DNA of 64,000 nucleotides from Brenneria roseae subsp. roseae (GTDB taxonomy: Bacteria > Pseudomonadota > Gammaproteobacteria > Enterobacterales > Enterobacteriaceae), in assembly GCF_003115845.1 (NCBI RefSeq), contig NZ_KZ819028.1, forward strand, positions 62,001-126,000. The letters are read 5' to 3'. Numbering within the stretch: the first letter of the stretch is position 1; every line of letters begins with the position of its first letter. Below, piece by piece: positions 27,821 to 38,101 of this stretch. The position numbers and the translations under genes were made by a program. Below the pieces are notes generated by a model. The model ran no database searches. It was not told where the DNA came from and saw only the letters and a program-made list of their open reading frames with translations.

Positions 27821-28396
27821 ATGTCTAAGAAAGTCGCCATTCTGCTGGCACCTGGTTTTGAAGAAGCAGAAGCGATTATGGTGATCGATGTACTGCACCG
27901 CATGAAAGTGGAAGTCACCATGCTGTCTTGTCACGACAGGCTGGAACTGCGCAGCTATCACAATATTCGTATGTTTGCCGATGCCTTACTGGAAAGAAAT
28001 CAGGATGTCTTGTTCGATGCCGTGATCATCCCCGGAGGCCCACAGGGAACGGTAAACCTGGCAGCAAACCCTGCGGTGGTTGATTTCATCCGTCGTCACG
28101 ATGAAGCGGGCAAACTGATTTGCCCGCTGTGTTCCGCCGCTGCTCGCGTTCTGGGCGGCAATAAACTGCTGAAAGGCCGTCGCTACGTTTGCTCAGGCAA
28201 GCTATGGCAGGATGTCACCGACGGCGTCTACGTGAATGAAAAGGTTGTCGAAGATGGCAACCTGATCAGCGGCAAAGGTCTGGGCGTGGCGTTCGATTTC
28301 GCCTTCACTATCGCCACACGTCTGACAGGCGACAAGGAAAACGCCAACTTCCAGGTTGAGCACATCGATTACGATTACTGGCGCATCCCGGCCTGA
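27821..28396 (+). CDS. DJ-1/PfpI family protein
   Basis: A 191-residue class I glutamine-amidotransferase-like protein of the DJ-1/YajL branch. The nucleophile elbow holds Cys104 (ICPLCSAAARVLGG) and the acidic partner is in PGFEEAE (Glu14-15); GGPQG is the oxyanion loop. Relatives are chaperones, deglycases or thiol-redox proteins; which applies is unknown. GGAGAGG before ATG 27821 fixes the start. Single gene, converging on xylR; a hairpin TGGCGCGG/CCGCGCCA at 28407-28427 lies between. Confidence 0.88.
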   Translation: MSKKVAILLAPGFEEAEAIMVIDVLHRMKVEVTMLSCHDRLELRSYHNIRMFADALLERNQDVLFDAVIIPGGPQGTVNLAANPAVVDFIRRHDEAGKLICPLCSAAARVLGGNKLLKGRRYVCSGKLWQDVTDGVYVNEKVVEDGNLISGKGLGVAFDFAFTIATRLTGDKENANFQVEHIDYDYWRIPA

Positions 28397-28443
28397 ACGT
28401 TATCTCTGGCGCGGTCCATCCGCGCCATGTTCCCGCAAACGTC

Positions 28444-29634
28444 CTAATCATTCTGATAGCCAGCCTCACCATAACGCTCACGATACTCTTTCGGCGTAAT
28501 GTCATACCCTTTCTTGAACACTGCATAAAAGTAAGGCAGCGACGGGTAACCGCACATCAGCGAAATTTCACTAATCGAAAGCGACGTCGAAATCAGTAAA
28601 TTCCGCGCGCGATCCAGCTTTTCCGCATGAATCACCCCATGAATCGTCTGGCCGATCTCATCCTTGAAGCGTTTTTCCAGATTAGAACGGGAAATCCCCA
28701 CCGCATCCAGCACCTGCTCGACTTTAATCCCTTTGCAGGCGTGATAACGAATAAAGTGCATTGCCTGAATCACCGCCGGATCGTGCACCGAGCGGTAATC
28801 TGTCGAACGGCGCTCAACCACCCGGACAGGGGGCACCAAAATACGTTGCAGCGGCAGATCACGATTATTCAACAGCAGTTGATGCAGCAATTTCGCCGCA
28901 CGATAACCCATCTGACGGGTTCCCTGCACCACCGACGACAGCGCCACCCGGGAAAGATAGCGAATCAGTTCTTCATTATCGATGCCTATCACACACAGCT
29001 TTTCCGGCACCGCGATATTCAGATGCTCACACACCTGCAACAGGTGACGCGCCCGGGAATCGGTTACGGCAATAATGCCCGTCTGTGGCGGCAACGCCTG
29101 CACCCAATCAGCCAGCCGGTTCTGCGCGTACTGCCAGTTATCCGGCGAGGTTTCCATTCCCTGATAAACCACCCCTCGATATTGCCCGGCCGCAACCAGC
29201 TGCCGGAACGCATACTCGCGCTCCTGCGCCCAGCCTTTACCGACCGACGCAGGCAACCCGTAGAAAGCAAAGCGATTTAATCCCTTTTCCTTGAGGTGCA
29301 TAAACGCACTTTCCACCAGCGCATGGTTATCCGTGGCAATATAATGGACCGGCGGATAATCCTCCGGATTATGGTAAGACCCCCCGACGCCTACCAGCGG
29401 TACATGGACATTCTGCAACAACCGCATGATTTCACGGTCGTCAAAATCAGCAATCACGCCATCGCCCAGCCAGTCTTTAATATTATCGATACGGCAACGA
29501 AAATCCTCTTCGATGAAAATATCCCAGTCACATTGAGAAGCCTGCAAATACTCACCGACGCCCTCAACAACCTGACGGTCATACACCTTGTTTGCATTAA
29601 ACAACAGGGTAATGCGATAACGTTTTTCAAACAT
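28444..29634 (-). CDS. xylR: Xylose operon activator XylR
   Basis: A 396-residue AraC-family activator. Residues ~5-275 are a LacI-like sugar-binding domain (RITLLFNANKVYDRQVVEGVGEYLQAS), and 288-385 the AraC double HTH (QVLDAVGISRSNLEKRFKDEIG, SISEISLMCGYPSLPYFYAVFKKGYDITPKEYRERYG). Very close to E. coli XylR (392 residues). With xylose bound it activates xylAB and xylFGH. It is last in the xylFGHR direction, with a 176-bp gap before it that could carry its own promoter, as in E. coli. Confidence 0.97.
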   Translation of the reverse strand: MFEKRYRITLLFNANKVYDRQVVEGVGEYLQASQCDWDIFIEEDFRCRIDNIKDWLGDGVIADFDDREIMRLLQNVHVPLVGVGGSYHNPEDYPPVHYIATDNHALVESAFMHLKEKGLNRFAFYGLPASVGKGWAQEREYAFRQLVAAGQYRGVVYQGMETSPDNWQYAQNRLADWVQALPPQTGIIAVTDSRARHLLQVCEHLNIAVPEKLCVIGIDNEELIRYLSRVALSSVVQGTRQMGYRAAKLLHQLLLNNRDLPLQRILVPPVRVVERRSTDYRSVHDPAVIQAMHFIRYHACKGIKVEQVLDAVGISRSNLEKRFKDEIGQTIHGVIHAEKLDRARNLLISTSLSISEISLMCGYPSLPYFYAVFKKGYDITPKEYRERYGEAGYQND

Positions 29635-29810
29635 GGCAGTGAACGTTCATTGGTGGCGATGTCCCTTTAGTGACAAACCCTTTAATCACACGACCTTCGA
29701 TAGCGTATTCACCTGAATAACACAGCTCTCCCGGAGGGTGAAAATAATTTCCTTATTATTGCGACCTGCCACGTATTTCCCGTTGGTCACCGCCACGGCA
29801 TGACGAACGC

Positions 29811-31004
29811 TCACACCCGGCGTTTTGTTGCGGTATCCATCCACACGGCGAGCAGCAAAATGCCGCCTTTTACGATGTACTGCCAGAATGTCGGCACATC
29901 CAGCATGCTCATGCCGTTATCCAGCGACGCCATGATAAACGCCCCCATGACCGCGCCGGCCACGCTGCCAATCCCGCCCGCCAGACTGGTTCCGCCGATT
30001 ACGCAGGCCGCTATCGCATCCAGTTCGGCGATATTGCCAGCAGAAGGGGACCCGGCACCCAACCGTGAACTGAGGATCAACCCGGCGACCGCGACCATCA
30101 GCCCATTAATGGCAAACACCGCCAGCTTGGTGCGCTCCACGTTTACGCCGGACAAACGCGCGGCTTCAATATTACCGCCCACAGCATAAATACGGCGGCC
30201 GAATGCGGTACGGGTAGCCAGAAAAATCCCCCCCAGCATCAGGAGCGTTAAGACCAGCACCGGCGTTGGCACCCCACGATAATCGTTCAACAAATAAATC
30301 GCGCCCAGCACCAGCAGGGCAGTAACCGTCTGCCGCCCCACATCCCCGGCAGGCGGCGTGACAGGCAACCCCAGCCGTGCCCGACTGCTGCGTCTACGCC
30401 ACTGCCAGGCAATAAACACCATCAATCCCAATGCGCCAAACGTAAAGCCGACGCCTGAAGGCAGGTAGCTTTGACCAATCTGCGACATCGCTTCGCTGGT
30501 GGGGGAAACCGTGGTGCCGTTGGTAATACCGATAAGAATGCCGCGAAAAGCCAACATGCCCGCCAGCGTCACGATAAACGAAGGCACCTTACGATACGCC
30601 ACCCACCAGCCGTTCCATGCGCCCAGAAGCAGACCGAGCACCAACGTCACGACAACGGTCAACGGCAACGGCCAGCCAAACCAGACATCAAAAATCGCCG
30701 CCGCGCCGCCGAGTAACCCCATCATTGATCCAACCGACAGATCAATTTCCGCCGAAATAATGACAAATACCATCCCCACCGCCAGAATGCCGGTAATCGC
30801 GGTCTGGCGCAGCAGGTTGGAAATATTGCGCGCACTGAGGTAGGAGCCGTCGGTCATATAGGTGAAAAAGAGCATAATCGCGATAATGGCCGCAATCATC
30901 ACGTAGACCTGAAGATTGATACTTTTCAACCGGTGCAACAGGGATTTCGGCTCAGCGACGGCATTTCGTTGTTCAGACAGCGATGTTTTCAACACGATGT
31001 TCAC
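29811..31004 (-). CDS. xylH: D-xylose ABC transporter permease
   Basis: A 397-residue inner-membrane permease of the ribose/xylose group with about ten helices. The core [35 protein letters not shown] and the C-terminal [24 protein letters not shown] match E. coli XylH. Its start overlaps the end of xylG by 32 bp, a sign of translational coupling. Confidence 0.97.
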   Translation of the reverse strand: MNIVLKTSLSEQRNAVAEPKSLLHRLKSINLQVYVMIAAIIAIMLFFTYMTDGSYLSARNISNLLRQTAITGILAVGMVFVIISAEIDLSVGSMMGLLGGAAAIFDVWFGWPLPLTVVVTLVLGLLLGAWNGWWVAYRKVPSFIVTLAGMLAFRGILIGITNGTTVSPTSEAMSQIGQSYLPSGVGFTFGALGLMVFIAWQWRRRSSRARLGLPVTPPAGDVGRQTVTALLVLGAIYLLNDYRGVPTPVLVLTLLMLGGIFLATRTAFGRRIYAVGGNIEAARLSGVNVERTKLAVFAINGLMVAVAGLILSSRLGAGSPSAGNIAELDAIAACVIGGTSLAGGIGSVAGAVMGAFIMASLDNGMSMLDVPTFWQYIVKGGILLLAVWMDTATKRRV

Positions 31005-32514
31005 TCCTCAGTGCGGCTTCCATGACCTGTTCCTGCGTTAAATCACGATTCACCAAATCCGCTTTGATACACCCCTGATGCATCACCAGCACACGATCGC
31101 TTAATCCCAGGACTTCAGGCAGTTCAGAAGAAATGACGATGACGGCTATTTTCTGTTTCACCAGCGCGTTGATGAGTTTATAGATCTCGTATTTGGCGCC
31201 GATATCGATACCACGAGTAGGTTCATCCAGAATCAGGATGCGCGGGTTCAGTAACAGACATTTCGCCAGCACCGCTTTTTGCTGATTCCCCCCACTCAAC
31301 CTGGCAATGGCCAATTCAGGGCTTGGCGTTTTCACTTTCAGATCCGCCAGCGACTGCCGGATGACATCCTGTTCGCTCGCCTCATTCAGTACCGAACAGG
31401 CTCCAGCGAAACGATCGAGGGCGGCCAGCGTAATGTTGTGCGCTACGCTCATGATCGGCACGATACCGTCCTTTTTACGATCCTCCGGCACCATGGCAAT
31501 CCCCTGCCTCATCGCCTGCTGACAGGTATTGATCGTCACGCGCTTGCCACCCAGAAACAGTTCGCCCTCCCAACGGCCGGGATAAGCGCCGAACAGACAC
31601 TGCACGGTTTCAGTACGGCCCGAGCCAACCAGCCCGGCAATGCCCAGAATTTCTCCCTGGTGCAGAGAAAAAGACACGTCGTCCACCCGGCGAATATGAC
31701 GGTTGACCGGGTGCCATGCCGTCAGGTGCTCAACACGCAGCACCTCTTCGCCGATGGTATGGGGTTCGTTAGGATACAACTCCGTCAATTCGCGCCCGAC
31801 CATCATCGCAATGATCTGATCCTCGCTCAGCGTCGACGCGGGCTGCGTACCAATGTGTTTGCCATCGCGAATGACGCAAATCACATCGGAAATCGCTTTG
31901 ACTTCATTGAGTTTGTGAGAAATGTAAATACAGGCGATACCGTGATCGCGCAGATCCTGAATGATGTCGAGCAGAATGGCCGTTTCCCGCTCCGTCAGCG
32001 AAGCGGTCGGTTCATCGAGCACCAGCAAACGCACCTGTTTGTTCAGCGCCTTCGCGATTTCCACCAGTTGCTGTTGCCCAAGCCCCAAATCGCCCACTTT
32101 GGTATTCGGATCGATGGACAGTTTTACCTGCTCAAGCAGGCGCTGGCAGCGCAAATACATGTTGTCATAATCCATGACCCCGAAGCGTGACCACTCATTG
32201 CCCAGAAAGATGTTTTCCAGCACGGTCATTCCTTTCACCAGCGCCAGTTCCTGATGAATAATGGCGATGCCCTTTTGCTCCGTATCGCGGATATGGCTTG
32301 CCCGTAGCTCATCGCCGGCAAAAAGTATCTGCCCGCTATAACTGCCATAAGGGTAAATGGCGCATAGCACCTTCATCAGGGTGGATTTCCCGGAACCATT
32401 TTCACCGCACAGCGATAACACCTGTCCGGCTTCCAGCGTAAGGCTGACATTGTCCACCGCTTTCACGGCCCCAAACGCCTTAGTGATGTTTTTCATTTCC
32501 AACAGACACGGCAT
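30973..32514 (-). CDS. xylG: D-xylose ABC transporter ATPase
   Basis: A 513-residue protein with two ABC domains. The first has Walker [10 protein letters not shown], signature LGLGQQQ and Walker B LLVLDEP; the second has a degenerate Walker A region ([10 protein letters not shown]) and signature LSGGNQQ, as is normal for sugar-type ATPases. The ATG at 32514 matches the E. coli start ([15 protein letters not shown]) and has a G-run about five bases upstream. Confidence 0.97.
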   Translation of the reverse strand: MPCLLEMKNITKAFGAVKAVDNVSLTLEAGQVLSLCGENGSGKSTLMKVLCAIYPYGSYSGQILFAGDELRASHIRDTEQKGIAIIHQELALVKGMTVLENIFLGNEWSRFGVMDYDNMYLRCQRLLEQVKLSIDPNTKVGDLGLGQQQLVEIAKALNKQVRLLVLDEPTASLTERETAILLDIIQDLRDHGIACIYISHKLNEVKAISDVICVIRDGKHIGTQPASTLSEDQIIAMMVGRELTELYPNEPHTIGEEVLRVEHLTAWHPVNRHIRRVDDVSFSLHQGEILGIAGLVGSGRTETVQCLFGAYPGRWEGELFLGGKRVTINTCQQAMRQGIAMVPEDRKKDGIVPIMSVAHNITLAALDRFAGACSVLNEASEQDVIRQSLADLKVKTPSPELAIARLSGGNQQKAVLAKCLLLNPRILILDEPTRGIDIGAKYEIYKLINALVKQKIAVIVISSELPEVLGLSDRVLVMHQGCIKADLVNRDLTQEQVMEAALRSEHRVENIAV

Positions 32515-32565
32515 CATAACCCCCCGTGATTCACCATGCTCAGACTGAGAAGCCGCGGGACATCG

Positions 32566-32598
32566 CCACACACCATGACGTTGTATCGTGGTGCGTGG
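32566..32598 (-). terminator. xylF-xylG intercistronic hairpin
   Basis: Minus-strand arms CCACGCACCA and TGGTGTGTGG (one G-U-type mismatch) fold just after the xylF stop, with no T-run. Such hairpins protect the 3' end of binding-protein mRNA and lower ATPase expression. Confidence 0.6.
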
Positions 32599-32607
32599 AT
32601 AATACGG

Positions 32608-33603
32608 TTAGTACACATCCGCTTTCTTGTGGAAGTCATCGGCAATGACCGTGCTATCGATGTTGTCTTTATCCACCGGGATGGGAGTCAGTAAAAAGGC
32701 CGGGATATCTTTCAGCCCATTGTTTAATGTGGCGTTGGACTCCGGCGCCTGGCCTGAACCGAGGGTAACGGCAATATCGGCGGCATCCCTGGCCAGTTTG
32801 CTAATCGGTTTATACACCGTCATGGTTTGCGTTCCGGCAACAATACGTTTTATCGCCGCCAAGTCCGCATCCTGCCCGGAAATAGCCACCTTGCCGGATA
32901 AGCCCTGTGCCGCGAGAGCCTGAATAGCCCCCCCCGCCGTCGCATCGTTTGAGGCGACCACCGCGTTAATGTTGTTATTGTTTGCCGTCAGCGCATTTTC
33001 CATAATTTTCAACGCATTTTCCGCCAACCAGGCATCAACCCACTGGTCGCCGACAATTTTAATTTTTCCATTATCGATCAACGGTTTTAATACTTTCATT
33101 TGCCCCTGACGGAACAGCTTGGCATTATTATCCACTGGCGAACCGCCCATCAGGAAATAATTCCCTTCGGGGATCTTGTCAATCAAATATTTCGCCTGTA
33201 ATTCACCGACCTTCTCATTATCAAACGAAATATAAAAGTCCACATCCGCATTGTTAATCATGCGATCGTACGCCAGAACTTTTATTCCTTCACGTTTTGC
33301 TTCCGCAATAACATTACTTAATACCTGCCCGTTGTAAGGAATAATAACCAGCACATCCACACCGCGGTTAATCATATTTTCTATTTGCGAAATCTGTGTT
33401 TCTTCATTGCCATTTGCCGATTGCACAAAAACGCTCGCCCCTTTGGACCTGGCCCGTTCAACAAAGATATCGCGATCTTTTTGCCAGCGCTCAAGGCGTA
33501 AATCATCGATAGCCATCCCTATTTTTACTTCTTTGGCAAAACCGGGTTGGCTGACAAGGGCGAGTACGGCACAGGCTGACAGTAAGAAGTGTTTAACTTT
33601 CAT
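32608..33603 (-). CDS. xylF: D-xylose-binding periplasmic protein
   Basis: A 331-residue sugar-binding protein with signal peptide (MKVKHFLLSACAVLALVSQPGFA, mature KEVKIGMAIDDLRLERWQKD). Nearly collinear with E. coli XylF; the hinge-side blocks VLVIIPYNGQVLSNVI and VVASNDATAGGAIQALAAQG are intact. Delivers xylose to XylGH. First gene of the xylFGH operon, divergent from xylAB. Confidence 0.97.
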   Translation of the reverse strand: MKVKHFLLSACAVLALVSQPGFAKEVKIGMAIDDLRLERWQKDRDIFVERARSKGASVFVQSANGNEETQISQIENMINRGVDVLVIIPYNGQVLSNVIAEAKREGIKVLAYDRMINNADVDFYISFDNEKVGELQAKYLIDKIPEGNYFLMGGSPVDNNAKLFRQGQMKVLKPLIDNGKIKIVGDQWVDAWLAENALKIMENALTANNNNINAVVASNDATAGGAIQALAAQGLSGKVAISGQDADLAAIKRIVAGTQTMTVYKPISKLARDAADIAVTLGSGQAPESNATLNNGLKDIPAFLLTPIPVDKDNIDSTVIADDFHKKADVY

Positions 33604-33956
33604 CGTAGAGTACCTTTTTTATTTAAAATGCAGGGCATGAAACTCCAATAGCCCGCAAAGTATTGTCGCTAAATACGCCCCCAGCAATTGCAGATTTTTA
33701 TCCTCCAATTATGTTTTTTGGTTTAATTTCTTTTTTTTGATAGCGGTCATGTTTTATTGCCGACTGATGTTTTTCTATTTTTAACGTTTGCGAAGCACAT
33801 TCAGAATTAACCGCATCTTTTTTTGCGACTCAGCGCACATTTAATAATTCTCTGAATTTCAGTGTGAAATAACGTAATTGAGTAAACCCCGATCAAATCC
33901 GAAGATTAATTCCAATTCCCTTCTCTTCCGTCAGGGTGGTTTCTAAGGAGTCAATG
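33604..33956. promoter_or_regulatory. Divergent xylF/xylA control region
   Basis: A 353-bp AT-rich region without a gene separates the two xylose operons. TGCGA-N6-GCACA at 33824-33839 is a CRP-like site two bases off consensus. XylR sites are expected near both promoters but I could not place them with confidence. A ribosome site AAGGAG (33945-33950) serves xylA. Confidence 0.6.
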
Positions 33957-35276
33957 ATGCAATCCTATTTTGAACAGATTGAAAAAGTGCGTTATGAAGG
34001 CAGCGAAAGCGAAAATCCCTTCGCGTTCCGCCACTACAATCCTGACCAGGAAATCCTGGGTAAACGTATGGCGGATCATTTACGCTTCGCGGTGGCTTAC
34101 TGGCATACATTCTGCTGGAACGGCTCGGATATGTTCGGCGTTGGTGCGTTTGAACGTCCGTGGCAACAGGCAGGGAACGCGCTGGAGCTGGCGAAACTCA
34201 AAGCCGATATCGCATTTGAATTTTTCCAAAAACTGAATGTGCCTTATTACTGTTTTCACGATGTCGACATCGCGCCCGAAGGCAATTCTTTGCAGGAATA
34301 CCGGCGTAATTTCGCCGTTATCACCGATTTACTGGCCGAAAAACAGCAAAACAGCGGCGTTAAACTGCTGTGGGGAACCGCGAACTGCTTCACGAACCCC
34401 CGCTATGGCGCCGGGGCCGCCACCAATCCCGATCCTGACGTCTTCGCCTGGGCGGCGACACAGGTTTTCACCGCCATGAACGCCACCAAACAACTGGGGG
34501 GAGAAAACTATGTACTATGGGGCGGCCGCGAAGGCTATGAAACCCTGCTGAATACCGACCTGCGCCAGGAGCGTGAGCAGATTGGCCGTTTCATGCAGAT
34601 GGTCGTCGAGCATAAGCATAAAATCGGTTTTCAGGGCACGTTGCTGATCGAACCCAAACCGCAAGAGCCCACCAAGCATCAGTATGACTATGACGTCGCG
34701 ACAGTTTATGGTTTTCTGAAGCAGTTCGGTCTGGAAAAAGAAATCAAGCTCAACATTGAAGCCAACCATGCCACGCTGGCCGGCCATTCGTTCCACCATG
34801 AAATCGCCACGGCCATCGCGCTGGGTATTTTCGGCTCCGTTGACGCCAACCGGGGCGACCCGCAGTTAGGTTGGGATACCGATCAGTTCCCCAATAGCGT
34901 GGAAGAAAACGCGCTGGTTATGTATGAGATCCTCAAGGCGGGCGGTTTCACCACCGGCGGTTTGAATTTTGATGCCAAAGTTCGCCGTCAAAGCACCGAT
35001 CGCTATGACCTCTTCCATGGGCATATCGGCGCAATGGACACCATGGCGCTGGCGCTCAAGGTCGCGGCCCGCATGATTGAAGACGACACGCTGAATCAAC
35101 TGGTTGCCAAACGCTATGCCGGCTGGAACGGCGAACTGGGTCAACAGATTCTGCAAGGTAAAGCATCGCTAGAATCACTGGCGCACTATGCGGAAAGCCA
35201 TCAGTTGGCGCCACAACATCAGAGCGGCCATCAGGAACGGCTGGAAAATATCGTCAACCGTCATTTGTTTGGGTAA
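33957..35276 (+). CDS. xylA: Xylose isomerase
   Basis: A 439-residue enzyme that converts D-xylose to D-xylulose. His101 and Asp104 (CFHDVD) match the E. coli active-site numbering; metal-site blocks [18 protein letters not shown] and [16 protein letters not shown] are intact. The ATG at 33957 gives the E. coli-like N-terminus and sits six bases from AAGGAG; an ATG directly before it is too close. First gene of xylAB. Confidence 0.98.
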   Translation: MQSYFEQIEKVRYEGSESENPFAFRHYNPDQEILGKRMADHLRFAVAYWHTFCWNGSDMFGVGAFERPWQQAGNALELAKLKADIAFEFFQKLNVPYYCFHDVDIAPEGNSLQEYRRNFAVITDLLAEKQQNSGVKLLWGTANCFTNPRYGAGAATNPDPDVFAWAATQVFTAMNATKQLGGENYVLWGGREGYETLLNTDLRQEREQIGRFMQMVVEHKHKIGFQGTLLIEPKPQEPTKHQYDYDVATVYGFLKQFGLEKEIKLNIEANHATLAGHSFHHEIATAIALGIFGSVDANRGDPQLGWDTDQFPNSVEENALVMYEILKAGGFTTGGLNFDAKVRRQSTDRYDLFHGHIGAMDTMALALKVAARMIEDDTLNQLVAKRYAGWNGELGQQILQGKASLESLAHYAESHQLAPQHQSGHQERLENIVNRHLFG

Positions 35277-35435
35277 TCATAGGCGGGCGTTCATCGCCAT
35301 CGTCCCTGCGGCAACAGGCAGGGACCGGCTTCCGATGGCCGCCCGCGGCGCGGGAAATTCCGGTCTTGCGCAGAAGACCCAAAGCGCGATACTCATTCTG
35401 CTTAATCTTGTCGCTGAATACACCAAGAGGCTTCT

Positions 35436-36893
35436 ATGTACATCGGTATCGACCTTGGCACCTCGGGTGTCAAAACGATTCTACTGAATGAAACCGGGCA
35501 GGTTGTTGCCAGCCACAGCGCCCCCCTGACCGTTTCCCGCCCGCATCTTTTATGGTCTGAACAGTCACCCGAGTCATGGTGGCAGGCCGCCGAAAGTACA
35601 TTGGACGCCCTTGCGGCCCAGCACGATCTTCACGCCGTCAAAGCGCTGGGTCTGACCGGGCAAATGCATGGCGCGACCCTGTTGGATGCGCATCAGCGCG
35701 TGTTGCGTCCAGCCATTCTCTGGAATGACGGACGTAGCGCGGCCCAATGCCAGACGCTGGAACAACGGGTGCCCACCGCGCGGCAGATCACCGGCAACCT
35801 GATGATGCCAGGCTTCACCGCACCCAAGCTGAAGTGGGTACAGGAGAATGAGGCCGATATTTTTCGCCGGATTGATAAGGTCTTGTTGCCAAAAGACTAT
35901 CTGCGCTGGCGCCTGACAGGCGAGTTTGCCAGCGATATGTCCGATGCAGCCGGTACGCTATGGCTGGATGTGGCAAAACGGGACTGGAGCGAAACCCTGC
36001 TGGCTGCCTGTTCTCTGAATCGTCAGCATATGCCCGACCTGTTCGAAGGGAACCAGATAACCGGCTATCTGCGATCAGAAATGGCCAAACGCTGGGGAAT
36101 GCCAGCAGTCCCGGTTATTGCAGGCGGCGGCGATAACGCAGCAGGCGCAATCGGCGTCGGGCTCTATCAGGCAGGGCAGGCAATGCTATCTCTCGGCACA
36201 TCCGGCGTTTACTTTGCCGTCAGCGATGGCTTTCTCAGTAATCCACAGCATGCCGTACACAGCTTCTGCCACGCCCTGCCTGACACCTGGCACTTGATGT
36301 CCGTCATGCTGAGCGCCGCCTCATGTCTTGACTGGGTCGCTCATCTGACCCATGCCGAAAGTGTCGCGTCGCTTTTGCAAGAAGTCGTGCAAACCCCCAA
36401 CGATGCAACGGTCACGCCGGTATGGTTTTTGCCTTATCTTTCCGGCGAGCGAACGCCACACAATAACCCCAATGCCAAAGGTGCGTTCTGGGGGCTGACC
36501 CATCAACATGGCCGGGCGGAGCTGGCGCGCGCGGTGCTCGAAGGCGTCGGCTTTGCCCTTGCCGACGGTATGGACGCATTGCATATGACGGGGCTGAAAC
36601 CCAGCAGCATTACGCTGATTGGCGGCGGCGCCCGCAGTCCCTACTGGCGGCAGATGCTGGCCGATATCAGCGGACAGACGCTGGAATACCGCACCGGGGG
36701 AGATGTTGGTCCGGCGCTGGGGGCCGCACGTCTGGCGCAGATCGCCATCAATCCCGATGCATCATTATCCGACCTGTTGCCAGCGCTGCCCCTGGAGCAG
36801 GTACACCTGCCGGATGAACGGCGCCATGCGGCCTATGCGGAGCAACGACGTACATTCAAAGCGCTTTATCAGCAGCTTAGTCCACTCATGTAA
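35436..36893 (+). CDS. xylB: Xylulokinase
   Basis: A 485-residue FGGY kinase that phosphorylates D-xylulose to xylulose 5-phosphate, feeding the pentose phosphate pathway. The N-terminal phosphate loop YIGIDLGTSGVKTILL and the C-terminal signature GVGFALADGMDAL...ITLIGGGARSPYWRQMLAD are present. It lies 159 bp after xylA; a hairpin GTCCCTG/CAGGGAC (35302-35325) in the gap may reduce xylB expression relative to xylA. Converges on wecH. Confidence 0.97.
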   Translation: MYIGIDLGTSGVKTILLNETGQVVASHSAPLTVSRPHLLWSEQSPESWWQAAESTLDALAAQHDLHAVKALGLTGQMHGATLLDAHQRVLRPAILWNDGRSAAQCQTLEQRVPTARQITGNLMMPGFTAPKLKWVQENEADIFRRIDKVLLPKDYLRWRLTGEFASDMSDAAGTLWLDVAKRDWSETLLAACSLNRQHMPDLFEGNQITGYLRSEMAKRWGMPAVPVIAGGGDNAAGAIGVGLYQAGQAMLSLGTSGVYFAVSDGFLSNPQHAVHSFCHALPDTWHLMSVMLSAASCLDWVAHLTHAESVASLLQEVVQTPNDATVTPVWFLPYLSGERTPHNNPNAKGAFWGLTHQHGRAELARAVLEGVGFALADGMDALHMTGLKPSSITLIGGGARSPYWRQMLADISGQTLEYRTGGDVGPALGAARLAQIAINPDASLSDLLPALPLEQVHLPDERRHAAYAEQRRTFKALYQQLSPLM

Positions 36894-36916
36894 GATTTGG
36901 CGCAAGATACGCTGCC

Positions 36917-37909
36917 TCAGGAAACCAGACGCCGCGTATCCAGCTTCTGTAACGCCATCGACAGTAACAGGCTGCCCAGCAGTGCGATCGTAAAAATATA
37001 GAAAATATCCAATACGGGACGAGAGGAAAAATCCAGACCGTGCGAACGCATATAGTGAATAATCAGCGCGTGAAAGCCATAAATCGCCAATGAATGGCGC
37101 GATATAAAAGCGAATCCCGGCAACACCCGATGATTCAGATAATGTTTAACGATCGCCAGCAGGCTGACCGCCGCCAGAAATACCAGTGGACCACAATAAA
37201 TATAAAACGTCTGGGTAAAATTATCGTTTCGCAACGTGTGGTATTTAGTTCCCAGCGCCACCATCACTATGCAGAAAATAAATAACGGTATTGCCGCCAG
37301 CGCCGCTTTCCGTGGTATATCCAGCATGCCCAGCGCGCGCCCGAGCATGGCGTATAGCAAGTAATAAAAGGTATCGCCATAAATATAGAGATTGATGGGC
37401 AATAACGTAAACCCGGCAAATTCAACACGCCCCGTATTCGGATTAGCAATAATCGCCAGCAGAGCAATAAATATCAGCAGATACTTTCCGGAAACCGGTC
37501 CGATATTAATCAACGGAGAAAAAAGATAAATCACGACAATGGCATAGAAAAACCATAAGTGATAAAAAACAGGTTTCTGTAAAGCATGATGCAGTGAATT
37601 CAGGCCATTAATAGGCGTCAGCGTCGAAATATAAATCAATGCGACCGCGCTATAAAATAGAATACACAGACTTATTCTCAGGAAGTGTTTTTTCTGTGCG
37701 TTGCGTTCACCAAAAAACAAATAGCCGGAAATCATGAAAAACAGCGGCACACAAACGCGGGAAGCCGAATTAAGCATATTCGCCACGTCCCAATGCGTTT
37801 CACCCGGAGTCCCCCCTGCGGTAATCGGGTACGTTGTGCTGTGAATGAGAACGACCATCATACAGGCCACTGCCCGTAAATTATCAATCCAGCCGATCTT
37901 GTCGGTCAT
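36917..37909 (-). CDS. wecH: O-acetyltransferase WecH
   Basis: A 330-residue acyltransferase-3 family membrane protein with about ten helices, close to E. coli WecH (YiaH): IDNLRAVACMMVVLIHSTTY, SASRVCVPLFFMISGYLFFGER, QKPVFYHLWFFYAIVVIYL, FISRHSLAIYGFHALIIH. WecH adds O-acetyl groups to enterobacterial common antigen. The His in VVLIHST is the usual catalytic candidate. E. coli also has it near xylAB. Confidence 0.93.
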   Translation of the reverse strand: MTDKIGWIDNLRAVACMMVVLIHSTTYPITAGGTPGETHWDVANMLNSASRVCVPLFFMISGYLFFGERNAQKKHFLRISLCILFYSAVALIYISTLTPINGLNSLHHALQKPVFYHLWFFYAIVVIYLFSPLINIGPVSGKYLLIFIALLAIIANPNTGRVEFAGFTLLPINLYIYGDTFYYLLYAMLGRALGMLDIPRKAALAAIPLFIFCIVMVALGTKYHTLRNDNFTQTFYIYCGPLVFLAAVSLLAIVKHYLNHRVLPGFAFISRHSLAIYGFHALIIHYMRSHGLDFSSRPVLDIFYIFTIALLGSLLLSMALQKLDTRRLVS

Positions 37910-38101
37910 GCACAGCCTCTTAAAATATGGTGCCTATTCAACAGAGTAGTGCTTGTTCCATATTGACACAATCAACAATCGGGTTAATCCGAGAGAAGTT
38001 GCTCCCCCTGGCCGGGGGAGCTTGGGTGGGGTCTACAAGTATTAACCCCAACCCCCCTTCACAGAGGAGGGAGCAAGTCCGAACGGGGTAAGCAACGGAT
38101 A

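Noticed and set aside
37938-38101. GCTCCCCCTGGCC.../CCTCCCTC-type sequence between wecH and aldB
   Set aside because: Looks like a genomic intergenic repeat or weak hairpin, but no second copy is visible in the window.
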